Shown in pieces: positions 1 to 12,597 of a DNA stretch of 64,000 nt. Under the pieces are notes generated by a model, which was given only the letters and a program-made list of their open reading frames with translations, had not been told where the DNA came from and did no database searches. Position numbers and translations under genes: made by a program. Origin of the DNA: Porphyra umbilicalis (taxonomy: Eukaryota > Rhodophyta > Bangiophyceae > Bangiales > Bangiaceae); NCBI GenBank assembly GCA_002049455.2, contig KV918819.1:62001-126000 (forward strand). Reading direction: 5' to 3'. Position 1 is the first letter of the stretch. Each line of letters opens with the position of its first letter.

Positions 1-1493
1 CACTGCATTGCTGCCACCCGCTGGCGTACAGGACACCAAAAAGGGTCCGGATAAAACGCGAGGACCAAAAGGGGGTCCTACATCAGCGACAACCGACGGC
101 CAAGAGAACCTTAGATGGATAACCACGCTGCTACCGGCAGCTCCGCAAACGATTGGTCAAGGCAAAGTCGCAACGCCGAAAAAATGCCCACCGCGGACAA
201 CAGCGGTGCTGCGTCGGCTTCCAACACAGCGACAGATGACGCCAGGGCTTTCAGGAACGGCACACACTGAGCCAATGACGGCTCGGTGGTCGCGCTGTCA
301 ATGATGGTCTCAACTCTGGGAAGTATGCGGATGCGTGCCGCTGGGGGTTCATGTCGGTTGTCCGCCAAGGTGCGACGTAGCGCCAGGAGATTGGCCAGCA
401 CCGAGGTGAACGTGGCGGCCTCCCCCACCCAGCGACTACGGCTGTAAAGCTCCAGCGACCCAATCTTGGCCCCGGCGTTGCGTAGCTGTTGCGTATTGCG
501 TGCCAGCAATGCGCCTTCCCGCGTGCTGTGGGTGAAGAACACACCAACAGCGACGCTGTCTTGCAAAGCCGACTTGAACGGATCAATCAGCGCAAGATCC
601 GTTGCCACCAAGTTGCCCGCGTGGGTAGCGCACCCATATGAAAAGAGGCAGACCTTAGCGTCAACCATTAGACGTCGCATGAGCCGCATCGGGGTTGGGT
701 TGTTGGTCACCAATCCCCATATCCAGCACAGGGCAAGCTGGCTCTCACGAGTGTGCCCTGGGTCAGCCCAATCGCTGAACGTGGCCCCGCGATAACGCGC
801 CGCCAATCGCGCCTGTAGCCCTTGTGTCAGCTCCACCAAAAGGTTTTGGGCCGTCGAGCGGTCGGCGCCCAGTCGAAAAGAAGCCAGGTATGGCGCCAAC
901 GGCAAGTAGACAATAATATATGTAGACACCTTTATGTGTCACGCTTGTCATGCCGTCAAAAGACACTCCACACGTGCGTGCACCCGCCATGCGCTCCGAC
1001 ACTTGCCCATCGCTGGTTCCGGCAGCCCCAATCAGCAGCCGTCCGCCCACCTCGTGCCGATTCCCAGGGCCTGCAAAGCGCCCGCCCGAGATGTCGAGCA
1101 GTACGTCGCGCTACGTGGGATTGTCGAAAAGGTTGAACGCGAGCCCGTGTTTGTACATAGCCGTGGCTAACTTCAGCTTCCAACGCTTTGTCTCCTCGGA
1201 TGGAACGGCACCGACCGCCGCCCTCACCGCCGCCCCTGCTGCCCCCGCGACGCCGAGCCCCGCTCGTTTGGCGGCCTGGCCGCGTTGTAGCGCTCCAGGT
1301 CGACGATGAGCGCCGGCTGCGCCGTTCGCGCGGCAGCACAATTGTAGATGTGCCGCGCACCGCGGGTGACGTTCACCGCCCTCCCCTTGTACATGCACTC
1401 TGCACCCTGGCACGACATGCGCAGGCGGTCGGGGTAAAAGACAATGTGCCTCCACGCCGGGCTCCTAGACTCGTCCTCAGGCTCATCAGCCAT
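1..1493 (-). mobile_element. hAT-type DNA transposase, decayed and cut by the window edge
   Basis: Minus-strand remnant of a hAT transposase. At about 1370-1490 a BED-like zinc finger can be read (two Cys spaced by four residues, then His and Cys, in the stretch MSCQGAECMYKG to HIYNC). At about 850-960 comes the first-Asp region (VSFDGMTSV), then at 111-929 a long segment with the CATHAGNLVATDL and LYSRSRWVGEAATF motifs typical of the hAT/DUF659 core. The pieces lie in different frames: the finger frame meets a stop at 1111 and the core changes frame near 900. Where relatives usually have TDN at the second Asp, this copy reads TNN. The C-terminal dimerisation part would lie beyond the left edge. 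It is less well preserved than the hAT copy at 37-39.6 kb. Superfamily is inferred from these motifs. Confidence 0.6.
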
Positions 1494-2879
1494 AGCAGGA
1501 GGGAATTGTAGGGGTAAGGAGAGGGTGAAACCAAAGACAAGGTGCTGCAGAGCGGGGGTGACAGAGCGTAACTGCGGGAAGTGGGAGGGTGGCGGAGAGC
1601 GATGCTGCGATCCACGCAGAGGGTGAAGGCAGCTGCGTGACGAAGCTCAAGTGCATCTGCCGACGCCGTGCGCTGGAGGAGGGTCCCCAAACGGAACCTT
1701 CCTGTGGTCATTTGGGAGTGTCGGTTTGAGCAAGGAGAACGAGGGTGCAGATTGCCACGTTGTGTCAAACGCCCTGTAATACGCATGACGTGAAAGACAT
1801 GAAATCAGCCCCTGTGGTGCGTCACGCGTAATTACGGTGTATTACAGCCACGTTTCGCGTATTGAGCCATCCCTAAACCAGTGCCGCCGCCCATCGCGAT
1901 ATGGCTGCCTGGCAATGCCCGCAGCGCCGCCCCCCTCAGCGAAACGGCTGCCTGGCATTGCCTGCAGCTCCCCCCCCCCCGCAAAACGGCTTTCTGGCAT
2001 TGCCTGCAGCGCCAACGTAAGCTCGCGCCATGGCCGGTGACAAGGTAGATCGCCAGGCGAAATGCTCGGAAAGTTTTTGATATGTAATGGATCGTGGAAC
2101 GCATAAGTCTTCCACAAACGCTTTCTAAAACTATACTGTCATCCTTCCTATAATTATACTGAAATGAAACCTTCAGCGGATGTGTACACTGTAAACTTGC
2201 AACCCTGGACTACCCCGTCCTCGCCTTGCCCCTGCCCCCCCCCCCCTCCCGCTGCCCCTCCTCCACGCTGCCCAACCCCCCCCACCGGCCCATCGGCGCC
2301 GCCAGCCCAGGGCAGTGCAGGAAAGGAATGAGCCAGGGCTGCACCCTCGCTTGCGAGGCCACGTCCTATTTTCTCTATTCGTACGAGAGAGGGGTGCTTG
2401 CTTGCCCTTGCAGGAACAGGAGGCCGCGAGAGGGTGTCGGCTGCGGCGTGGTGGATCCAGCAACGAGGTGCACTACGCAGCCCACGCGACCCACCCTTCT
2501 CGCGCAGCCACGAGGCGCACCACTGCACTCTCGCAGTATAGACAAGAACTGCGTCTCAGACATGAAGCGTAGACCTTTGTGACAGGCAGATTGCTGTTGT
2601 TTCTGAGCGACGTCCGTGTCAGGTCAATGGAGCGTAAAGTAGTGAATGGAGAAGCACTCGCCCGGCCGCGTTCCGGCTGTGTACGTGACGCTACCTGGAT
2701 CGAATACGTTGCAGGGCAAATGAAGGCGTATGTTGCTCTCACTGGGGCATCCAGAGGCTGCCTTCACCCCCCCCCCACCGACTCCCTGGGACGCTTCGTG
2801 GGGCTGCCCCCCGCCCCCTGGGCCCCCTCCCCCCTTCACCCCCCACACTTCCCGCCCCACCTCCCAATCCACTTGCACT
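1494..2879. other. Intergenic DNA without a supported gene
   Basis: I see no convincing gene. The stretch holds a small three-copy tandem repeat (1903-2010), an AT-rich spot near 2050-2160 and several C runs. Reading frames here are short and overlap on both strands. Confidence 0.5.
1903..2010. repeat. Tandem repeat, three units of 42-43 bp
   Basis: The core ggctgcctggcattgcctgc occurs, with small changes, at 1903, 1946 and 1988. The units are separated by C-rich filler of varying length. Confidence 0.85.
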
Positions 2880-4480
2880 CCACTTGCCCTCCGCCGGCCC
2901 ACTGCCGCTTGCCCACCGCTTGACCCATCGCCACTTGTCCGCCGCCAGCCCGCCACCAGCCCACCGCCACTTTCCCGCCGCCAAAAAACCGCCCGCCGGC
3001 CACTTGCCCGCCACTTGCCCGCCGTCAACAAGCTGCCCGTCTGCCACTTGCCGTCCACTTGCTCGCCGCCAACGAGCCGCCCGCCCGCCACTCGCCCCCC
3101 ACTTGCCAGCCGCCAACAGGCCGCCCGCCCGCCACTCGCCCGCCACTTTCCCACCGTCATCGGGGCCGCCTGCACCCCACTTGCCGGCAACTTGCTCACC
3201 ACTAACAAGCCGCCCGCCCGCCTCTCGCCCGCCACTAGCCCGCCGCCAATGAGCCGTCCGCCCGCCACTCGCCCCGCACTTGCCCACTGGCGACGGGGCG
3301 CCCGCCCCAGACTTGCCGGCAACTTGCCCACCGCCAACAAGCCGCCCGCCTGCCTCTCGCCCGCCACAAGCCCGCCGCCAACGGGCCGCCCGCCCGCCAC
3401 TCGCCCCCTACTTGCCTTCCGCCACCGAGAATTCCGCCCCCCACTCGCCCCCCACTTACCCGCCGCCAACGGGCCGCCCGCCCCCCACATTCCGGCAACT
3501 TTCTTACCGCCAACAAGCCGCCCGCCCGCCATTCCCTCCCCACTAGCCCGCTGCCAACGAGCTACCAGCCCGCCACTCGCCCCCCACTAGCCCGCCGCCA
3601 ACGAGCCGCCGGCCCCCCACTCGTCTGCCACACGCCCGCAACCAACCCGCTGCCCGCCTGCCACTCGCCCCGCCCCACGCCCGCCGCCAACAAGCTACCC
3701 ACCCGCCACTCGTCCTACACTTGCCCACCAATAACAGGCTGCCTGCCCGCCAATTGCCCAGCACACGCCCGCTTCCGACAAGCTGCCCGCCCGCCATTTT
3801 CCCGCCACACGCCCGCCGCCAACAAGCTACCCGCTCGCCACTCACCTGCCACACACCCTCTGCCAACAAGCCGCCCGCCCGCCAGTTGCAAGCCGCTCGC
3901 CGGCCATCAAGCATTCACCCGCCCCCCACTTGGCCGCCGCTTGCCCGCCGCCAACAAACCGCCCACCCTCCACTCGCCCCACGCTTGCCCACCGCCAAGC
4001 AACAACCAGCACCCAACTTGCCCGCCACTTGCCCGCCGTCAACAAACCGCCCGCCCTCTACTCGTCCGCCACTCGTCCGCCGCGAACAAGCTGCCCGCCC
4101 GCCAATTGCCCGCCACACGCCCGCCGCCAACAAGCTGCCCGCCCGCCAGTTGCACGCCACACGCCCGCCGCCAAGCACCCACCCGCCCCCACTTGGCCGC
4201 CATTTGCCCGCCGCCAACAAACCGCCCGCCCCCCACTTGCCCGCCATCGGCCGGCCGCCAACCCCGCGCCTGCCCGCCAGCGGGCCACCGCCTGCCCGCC
4301 GCTATTCCGCCGCCACATTCCTGCCGTCGACCCACGACCTGCCCGTCACCTGCCCGCCCGCCACCTATCACCCACCTGCCGCCCGTCAACCACCTGCGCA
4401 CCACTTGCCCGCCCTTTGCCCACCACATACCCGCTGCCTGCCCGCATCCTACTCGCCACTCGCCCACCACCTGTCCGCCG
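2880..4480. repeat. Minisatellite array of about 1.6 kb, CCGCC-rich
   Basis: A degenerate tandem array built from blocks such as gccgccaacaagccgcccgc followed by ccactcgcccgccac and cacttgcccgc. Neighbouring units start about 40-48 bp apart and vary in length. Almost no stop codons occur on either strand, so long Pro/Arg and Gly/Trp frames run through it in several registers. These follow from the repeat composition and are not evidence of a gene. Unit order looks shuffled, as expected from repeated unequal exchange. Confidence 0.9.
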
Positions 4481-4665
4481 CCTGGCTGACCCCCCTGTGC
4501 GCACAAGAGTGGAAAATAGAATACCCCAGCACAAAATAAACGAACAGCAGAAGCCCTGGACATTCACCACAGCAAGCACAGCATACCAAGCCCAGAGTAA
4601 AGGCAAGACATAACGACAGTAAAGCGCACAATCAAGCAAGTAAACATACTCAGAAGCATTCAAGA

Positions 4666-7606
4666 CTAGCGGCTCTCAAGAGAAGCACCATCAGTGACAA
4701 TGAAAACCTGGTCCGAGCTATTCTCGGACGACCTCCTCGCGCTCTCTTCGTCAGAGTCGACACGTCTGGATATCCACTTTGGCCGCCGCTTGTGTCGCAC
4801 GACTGGCCTCTCCTTCGAGGCCGTCGGCGACAGCGGATGCCAAATTCGGTTGACCCCGAATAGGTCATCGATGGCGGCGTCAGTGCCGCTCGGCACGTCG
4901 TTGCCGCCCCCCCCATCGCCATCCACATTCGTACCCACATCGGCACCGACATCGGTACCGGCACCGTCATCACGACCGGCACCACCATTTCGCCCGCCAC
5001 CCTCGTCGCCCGTCCCATTCACACCTCCAGCACCACCGCCGCCGTCACCCGCGCCGCCGCTCCCCACATCTCCACCGCGATCGCCGTAAGGTCGGCGTCT
5101 TCGTCGTCGTCAACGACAGCGACATCTTCTTTGCGTTGCGCGTCCCAGTCGCGCACGAGCGACTTGTGCTGCGCGACCTCTACCGGCGTGACGACCTCGA
5201 CACTATCCTCCCTCTTTTCAACGCCAATATCCAATTCGATGGAGGCGTTGGGTACGCCAGGGTCATCGGTGATGGTTGCATGCTTTTGGTCTCCCTTAAT
5301 GGTCGAGATGAGCGCGCCCCAGCCATCTGTGGTGTTGTCGACGTATGCGTGTAGAAACTCGAGCTCTTTAGCGTAGAACACCCTGCCCATCTGCACGACG
5401 CCACCACGCAGACCCGAGGCGCTCGGCTTCTTGCTCCCGACCGGGAGCAAGTCCTTGACGCATATTTTCTCGAGAGAGAGGCCGTGATAGGAAACGCCAG
5501 TACAGTGACATGACACGGCTCATAGCATAAAGTAACGAGTACGTGCGACGGGTTGATAGCAGGAGAAGGCAGGTCACCATCAGTACATTCATCCAACACA
5601 CACGGCGGTCACACAATGCGTCCAACACCTCATCGTACTAGTCGTCACTCGAGTTCACTTGCACCAACTCAATCCGTATCTGGCTCAAGACAAAGACCAA
5701 GGAGGTGAGGTCCACCTCGACGACGGCGTTGCCGTTCTCCCCGCCCGGGAAGGTACACTTCTCCACGTTGCTATTACAGTAGAAGATGGTTGCCAACGTC
5801 GCAAGCACCATCCCCCGCCGACCAGCGACAGACTGCGGGAAGCCATGTCCCCCGAGAAAGCCCGCTGCTGCCGTTTTCGACTGCCCGTCAAACCTGGCGC
5901 CCTCTGCCGAATTCCGCTGGATGATCTTGTTCAGGGTGTAGTGGATGTTATTCCGTGTCTTTCCCAACCGTAGACGCAGCGCCACCGGGGCTGGCTCCTT
6001 GACCTTTCTTGACGCCGAACCGTTCTTGCTCCGTCCGCTCGCGCTGGGGGCCGCCGGTCCGTAGACCGTCTTCAGCATGTCCTTCGCAGCTGCAACACCG
6101 ACCCTGTGCACCTCCACCACCACCTCCCGCAGAACGGCGTCACACGTGTCGGCAAATTGAGACCCGTCATCAGCCGACTGCTGTTGTCACCTCCTGCGTC
6201 TGTGGAAGCACAAGAACCAACGAAATCACGCGCGGGGGCTCCCACGCTCACGGCGCAGGCCCCTTGGCGCTGTCTTTTCGCAGGGCGGGACGCGTCATGC
6301 ATCAGGCCTACCTCAACAACGGGCAACCCCAAGTTAACGGCCATGCGCGACGCCGCCATCGCCGTAATGTAGAATTTTTTCGCGGAGATGTACGCATACA
6401 GCGTCGCGTCCCCGCCAGCGTTTGGGTTGGCGGCGGCGGCCACTCTGGCACCCGTACTGGACACCGACGGCGGCCTTTCGAACGCGTCTACCGCTCTGGC
6501 GGCGGACACCCTGTTGGTGGCGACGCACACAGTCTTACAGGTGGTGACCGTCTTGGCGGAGGCATCCGTACTGACAACGGTCACCATGTTGGCGGCGGCG
6601 TCCGCACTGGCAGCGGCGACTGTATTGGTGGCCGGGGCGACCGTACTGACGGCGACCACCGCTTTCGCGTCGGGGGAGGCCGTATTGGCGGCGGCGAGCG
6701 TGTTGGTAGTGGCGGCTCCGGGTGGGGTGAGTCCGTCCGAGGTGGCGGTGGAGGCGCCCGAGCTGCGAACAGCGACCGTGTTGACAGCGGGGGTGCCCTT
6801 GTTGGCGGTGGCGGCCGTACTGGCGGCGGCGACCGTACTGGCGTGGGCGACCATACTGGCGGGAGCGACCGTTTTGGCAGCAGGGGAGCCCGTGCCGGCC
6901 GAGGCCCCCGTCTTGGCAGCGGGCGCTCCCGTGCTCACGGGGGCGACCGCGGGGAGGGTGCGGGCGACCGCGCTGGCAGCGGCCAGCCTGTTGACGGTGT
7001 CGTCCGAATTGGCGGCGGGGTCGACCGTACTGCTGGCGGAGACCGCGGGAGCCGCAGCGGCCACCAAGCGGGCTGCCACGTGCGTGCTGGTGGCGCCAAT
7101 ATATGAGGCAGCGCCCGTGTTTGTGTTGAGGCTCGCTCCCGCGGTGGCGATCACGTTGACGGCCGCAATCAGCCTCGCGGCGGCTGCCGCGATCGTGTCG
7201 AGCGACACGGCGGGATTCAAAGTCCCGTCCGTCAGCGGCACTGGCGTGATTCTTGGAACGAGAAGCGGCGTCCCCAGGGTAGGAAACGGCGGCAACAAAT
7301 GCAGGCTGGGTGGGAGAACGAGGCTGTTGACGAGTATGTAGGCCGAAGCGGCGGTGGTTGGTGCTGGAGCTAGCACGCCAGCAAGTTCGACATGGTCCGC
7401 GTCAACACGGCCGACACAACCGACTTGGCCGCCGTGGAGACCTTGACTGTCACCGGAGCCGAAAACTTAGCCAGTGGCTGCCGGACCACCGACAGGGGGC
7501 ATTGCTGCCGGGCCGTGGGTGACACCGTCAATGTGTTCCTCATTCGTGGCAGCCAGTGCGTTGCTAGCGGCCTCAAGAAGGCGACTAACGTCGTCGAAGA
7601 GAGTCA
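4666..7606 (-). pseudogene. Family U copy A: decayed paralogue of the gene at 61.4-64.0 kb
   Basis: Function unknown. The minus strand carries, in order: an N-terminal part (MTLFDDVSRLLEAASNALAA, near 7600); a segment starting STAAKSVVSAVLTRTM (near 7400-7450); a long Ala/Thr/Val repeat tract (6440-7070); the core LGKTRNNIHYTLNKII (about 5930-5970); a block ending FVLSQ; then KELEFLHAYVDNTTDGWGAL and an acidic, Gly-rich tail with HKRRPKWISRRVDSDEE. The same blocks occur in the same order at 61.4-64.0 kb. Here they are split over frames: changes near 7375 and 6090-6120, and again near 5060. The splice site matching the GTACGT donor of copy B reads ATACGG, and the matching acceptor lacks AG. 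I read it as a dead copy. Whether the family is a host gene or a mobile element is open. Confidence 0.6.
6440..7070. repeat. Degenerate tandem repeat inside family U copy A
   Basis: Blocks such as gcgaccgtactggcggcg recur at multiples of about 15-30 bp. In the minus-strand frame they give Thr-Val-Ala-Pro-Ala and Ala-Ala-Ser strings. I see no equivalent tract in copy B, so the expansion looks specific to this copy. Confidence 0.65.
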
Positions 7607-9112
7607 TACCTCCTGGCGGCGGGGAGCGTGGAGGTGGATTGGGTGGATGGGATGGGGGGGGAGGGGGTGTCGGAGAAAGGGGTGAGGCCAGGAAGGGGAG
7701 GATAGTGTAGCTGTTTCTGCCCGCAAAGGCGACGGGGCACGGCCCCGTCAGAAAACACAGCACAGGATGCGGAGCGACACAAAGGAGAAAGAACACAAAC
7801 GCCTGGATCACAGGGCGCGAAGCGCACCAGAACGCCGGAACTAATGCAAACGCAACGCTGATTTATTCATTGAAGCAGGTCGATCCCAGCACTCACACTC
7901 ATATACCCTCGGGAGAAGCAAAACGCGCACACGAACCCTGCCAACGAGACGGTCATGGGGGGAACGGTGCCCAGAGGGCCACGGTCTTGGAACAGGAGCC
8001 TTCGGTGGCCCCTGCCACGGATCAAGTGACACTCTTCCACTGGAAGAGATATCTGGCCCATAGATTTTTGGGCCAGCCTGGACTTGTAAGTCCCTCTAAC
8101 TCTCAAGGGACTTCGCCCCAGGATTTTCCAATTCTCCGATGGAAGTTCTTGGGAAATATCTTCAATGACCGAGATCTCATCTCGGTTCCGGGTCCTGCCC
8201 CGAGTGGGGAAGCTTCCGAAAGCTTTCCGGCCCCTCCAGGGGGACCAGATGAAAAGGGCCGGCGCCCCTTCCGTCTGTGTCAGGCCCCACCGGGAGGCCC
8301 GATCAGGAGATGCTCCTTCGTTCGTCCCGCAGGAGGGCATGTTACGGGTGAGGTTGGGGGCCACTCCGGGCACCCGCCCGAGGGGGTGCCACACGTCACC
8401 CCCCTCCGGGGAACGCTACGTGGAAGCTCGCGACCCGCCCCCTCCGGCCCCGGCCGGAGGGTCGTGTCAACCGAGTCCAGAAGGATTCCCCGACAGATAG
8501 AGAGGAAACAGCCGCGAGCGATGCGGGAGAACAGGAGCAGCCAACAAGTCATCAGTCCCCAAGACATGACGGTGACGCCCGCCCTTTGCTCTCAAGAGTG
8601 CAACGGTGAGTTCAGTCCTCATTTCGGGCCCACTGCGGGCCCGCTCCGTCGAGACCGTGCAGCCGCCTGCAACAGCACACGGGGAGGGGGTCGTCTGGGT
8701 GACAGCTGTGACGGTGTCGGTTCGATGGCCCGCGTGAGTACACCTTGCGGGTACAGGCGAGTTCATTGACTGTCGTCGCTGTACCAACCAGCACTCGCGT
8801 TTCTGTCAGCTCGGCGTGCATTGCCCAATGCTGTTCGATCGCGTGTTGGTGGATCTGTGCTTGAAGGGTGTGCTACGGACAACTGACCGTGACCGCCCTT
8901 GACTGGGTCAGCAACATACGGCTCCCCGGACGTGCTCGACAGCACTGAGCCTGTGTAGGAGTACAGCCGGGTGCGGTACGCATTGTTGTCAGCACTGTGC
9001 TGATTGCATTGACAGAACGAAAGAGATGGGCTACCTTAATTTTTAGTGGTAGTACTTCGTGTATTTATTGAGTTGGGCTAAACCAATGAACTGGACGGAT
9101 CAATACCGTCAT
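7607..9112. other. Intergenic DNA with a cluster of small hairpins
   Basis: No supported gene. Between 8050 and 8240 there are several short perfect inverted repeats: ctggccca (8053-8060) with tgggccag (8069-8076); ggactt (8080-8085) with aagtcc (8088-8093); and ccgagat with atctcgg around 8169-8186. The rest is unremarkable. Confidence 0.5.
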
Positions 9113-9235
9113 GAGTACACACCTGTCGTGAGTACAAACCTGCCGTGAGTGAGTACACACCTGTCGTGAGTACAAACTTTCCGTGAGTGAGTACACACCT
9201 GTCGTAAGTGCATACCTCTCGCGAGCACGCACCGT
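9113..9235. repeat. Tandem repeat, three units of 38 bp
   Basis: Units beginning gagtacacacctgtcgt start at 9113, 9151 and 9189. The array sits just upstream of the first recognisable Plavaka-like sequence and may belong to that element's 5' region. Confidence 0.85.
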
Positions 9236-9301
9236 CGGACAGGACGCTAGACGCACTGCATCGTTCCACCGTCCGTCGCCTTCGGCCTCTGTCCTGGTCT
9301 T

Positions 9302-12012
9302 TGATGTGACGACCAATCGCGCCCGACTGTGGCTATGCTGCCCGGTCGGGTTGCCGGTTGCAGCCGCCGGTACAAGCGGACTCTGGTTGCGCCGCTCAAT
9401 TGGAGGAAGGTCAACCTGAAGATTGACGGGCGCCAGTACACCGTCTTCTTCAGAGACGCACTACAAGCAGCTAAAGACGAGGTGATGCGTGCTCAACCCG
9501 AGGACCTGTACTGGGGGCCATCTTTGTCTACTGAACATGATGCTGGGTCGATGAGAGCCAGTACAGACGCTAGTACTACCGCACTGGACACCGTACTGCG
9601 CAACGCATGGGACGGAGAAATGTACAAGCGGCCAAACGAGTACATTGACGGCACCTTACATCCAGGGACGCGTGTGCTGGGTTCTAAGTGTACTCCGACT
9701 CGACTGTACTGAGCAGCAGCGGTGCTGTGTCGGCCTTCCCTCTGCGTATGCGTGTCATCAACATCAACACAGATGAGGTGCGTTGGGTCACCCTGGCGTA
9801 CATCCCGCATGCGGAAGCCAAGTTTCTCGAGACCATGAAGGGCCAGGAGGTACGTGCCGAGTTGCTGCAGCGCATCTTAAACGTTGTATTCAGGAAAAGT
9901 CTGCTGTTAAGTCATGACGGAACGTGGCTCAATCTCCCAGGAGGTGGCAGCGTGCGTGTCTCTCCCCGTGCTCTTCTGTACGTGTGTGACCGACCCGAGG
10001 AGCGCGCAGTCATGTGTGTGAAGGGGTCCGGCTGCGTCTTGCTTTGCACGGCATGTACTGTTGGGCGGGATAGCTCTTGTACGGAGGCGGGCTCGAAATC
10101 TCCCCCAAGGGATGTGCATGAGACTGTGCGGGCGCAACTGCGTACTGTGCTGATGGGTGACTTCCGCGGTGCTGGCGCGATGCGAACTGAGGCGGAGATG
10201 GCGCTCAGTTTGAAAAGCATGGTTCCTGCTGTGGCTGCATGGGCGGGGCTTGGCAACGGCCCGCGCATTCTATATCGCTTGCCAGGGTTTGACCGCCTCC
10301 ATGTACGCTTCAATGCTATGTGAGCGTCCTGTCGTTATTGTCCTGTTTGTGGATGTTCCTTACTACGACTGCGTCCTGTTGAGTACAAGCCGCTGATATT
10401 GGTGTCAGTTCACTAACAACACGCTGCATATGTATACCCGCTCGTTTTGGTACTGTGCTGTGGTCTGCGTGTGATCAGGTCATGGAAATTGGTATCAACC
10501 ACAAGGTCGCAAGCACGGTACCCGAGTACCTCGGCAAGATTGCTATGCTGGGTGGCCATGTACGGCTTGGCGCAGTCACAAACTCTGAGCGCGCCATCAA
10601 CATGCGGTTCAAGCATCCTCACGCCATGCACGAGTGCCGCACATACACCCCGGGTACGCCAGAGTATAAATAACAAAGGTGTTGTGTATTGAGTGACGAG
10701 CAGTGAACGATCAGTGACTGCGACGCACGGTTGAGTAGCTCATTGACCTATGCTGATGCGAAGATGGACACTTGTACTGATTCCTTTTAAGCTAGCGTTG
10801 TGTACCATCTCTTTCATGTACTGGCTTCGATTCTATCTCCCTCGTGCGTAGGTATTTTGTACGCAAGGCTACGAAGCAGGCAACGATGACGGGTAGCGAG
10901 CACCGACGAGCTCTGCCGTCCTTGCCCCTTGCCTTCGTCGCCACCATTGGCTCCGCGCAGAACGAGACGGACCACTGGCTTCTGACGAGGGCCGTGCGTG
11001 AGCTGGTGGCAGTGACGAACGAGATCTTTTCTGAGAGGTGTACTGGCGGTGGGATCACTGGCGCACAAGCTGCGGCAACTGCTGAACGGGCACAGAAATG
11101 GGTCATCGATTACTACCAGCCGTTGCTCGGTCCGTCGCATGCTACGAATTTGCACCGCCTTGCCGTGCTGTGCATCTACTTGACGAGTTCCGTCTGCGGG
11201 GAAATTTGTTCGACGGGAACACGGGCTACAATGAGACGCTGCACAAGGCAGTGAAAGCGGCGTACAAGGCCACCAACAAGAGGCGGGACCAGTTCGTTGA
11301 GCAGCTGCTGTTGAACCAGCAGGTGGCTGCCTTATTGCTGGAAGAAGAGGAGCGCCCCATCGCAGCGGGCTCAGCTGCAACGCCAGTACACGCCGGACGC
11401 CGCAGCAGACCTCTTCGCTTCTCCCACCGCTGTACTGCGGCGCAGCTTGCGCGCAAGCGCAAATTGCCTGGGCTCTGTACTGCGTTGGAGGTGGAGGACA
11501 GTGCTTCCTTGTTCTATTGCGACTCCGTATACTACGGCAAGTCATCCGCCCCTAGGCGTGGCCGGGTGGCCAACACCATTCGTGCGGCAGCGAGCTTTCA
11601 TGGCGCTCCTTGGTATGACTGGCTGCAGTACCGCGGGCCAGGTGGAAACAGGTTCTACGGTCAAGCTGCGCTCGTTGTACAGTCCCGAACTGGGAGACGG
11701 AAGCGGCTGGTGGTTCGGCGGGCAGAGGAAGCGGCACCTCGTGAGGGTTGTGTACTGACGGACTACGGGTGTCAGCGACTGCGATGGGCGGTACCGTCCG
11801 GTGGGAATGCGGATCGTCTGGACGTCGTGGAGGTCAGCGACATTGTGGGCTGGGTTGCAGTGGAGCATGACTGAGAGGACCTTTTTGAGCGGCATGGCTT
11901 GCTAGTCATGCCTAACGAGGTACCATCCACCTCTGAAGAGCTGCCCGCCGCCCGCTGCTTTGTGAGCGCATTCGCCGTCAGCGATGCGGAAGAGGAGACG
12001 GATGACGAATGA
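9302..12012 (+). mobile_element. Plavaka-like (CMC/EnSpm-related) transposase, decayed copy 1
   Basis: Plus-strand relative of the transposase at 52.4-56.0 kb, colinear through three exons. Exon 1 holds IDGRQYTVFFRDAL, then SSSGAVSAFPLRMRVININ and VRWVTLAYIPHAEAKFLE, ending FDRLH at 10312. Exon 2 (from 10479, MEIGINHKVASTVPEYL) ends near 10653. Exon 3 (from 10852) holds YFVRKATKQATMTGSEHRR, LLDEFRLRGNLFDGN, YNETLHKAVKAAYKATN and WYDWLQYRG. Intron places match copy 2; the donors read GTACGC. It is broken: the frame changes near 9690 and near 11170, and an in-frame stop lies at 11872, after which VMPNEVPSTSEEL continues to 12012. The 5' part, including the Cys/His N-terminus of copy 2, is missing. 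Superfamily assignment rests on the SSSGAVSAYP-to-IPH block, which resembles Plavaka transposases; moderate confidence. Confidence 0.65.
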
Positions 12013-12597
12013 TGGGGGAAGGGGGGGAGGAGGAGGGCGGGGGGGTGGGCTGGGGTGTTCGTGGGGCGGGAGGGGTAGACGAGCAAGGCAGTTGTGCCTC
12101 TCGGAGCTGTCATCAATGCGTGTCGCGAAGGTCTCGGTTGTGGGACGTTTCAGAAGCAATGAAGCGTTTGAGAGCCGGCCGGTCGCAGTAAAAAAACGTG
12201 ATGTGTGAGCCCAAGAGCTGCTGCTTCCACGTGCTGAACGCTGGTGGATTCTGGCAGTCCAGGGACGCCCCACACCGATTGACGTATGACAAACTGTCCT
12301 TACCGGCCCAGGCACGCTCCGAAGCGACGACGACACATCCGATTTTCTTGTGTGCGCGTCACTTGTCGCCTGCTTCAGCAGGGGCTACAAGCCCACGAAT
12401 CTGGCCCGATTTACCTGGTACACCCCACGGGACCAGCACGTGGGACTTGTAGCCCACGCTCTGGACCTCCCCCCCCCCATATGACGTGCGGTCGGCCCCC
12501 CCCCCACGGCCACCGCTCCGAATTGATGTCAGGAAGGCAATCGGGTCTGAAGTACATGAAATTTAGTCCAGTACGCGTCTTAGTTCACCTCAAGTAT
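12013..12597. other. Intergenic DNA with one long imperfect hairpin
   Basis: No supported gene. gggctacaagcccac (12382-12396) pairs with gtgggacttgtagccc (12440-12455) apart from one extra base, giving a stem of about 15 bp. C runs follow near 12470-12505. Confidence 0.55.

Noticed and set aside
2624-4613. Several 180-300-codon frames on both strands
   Set aside because: They follow the CCGCC-rich minisatellite, which lacks stop codons in most registers.
6388-7341. Plus-strand Val/Ala/Leu-rich frame of 317 codons, hydrophobic enough to suggest a membrane protein
   Set aside because: It is antisense to the repeat tract of family U copy A, whose flanking blocks match copy B on the minus strand.
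9113-9235. Possible CRISPR-like array
   Set aside because: Direct tandem units without unique spacers, in a eukaryotic context; a plain minisatellite.
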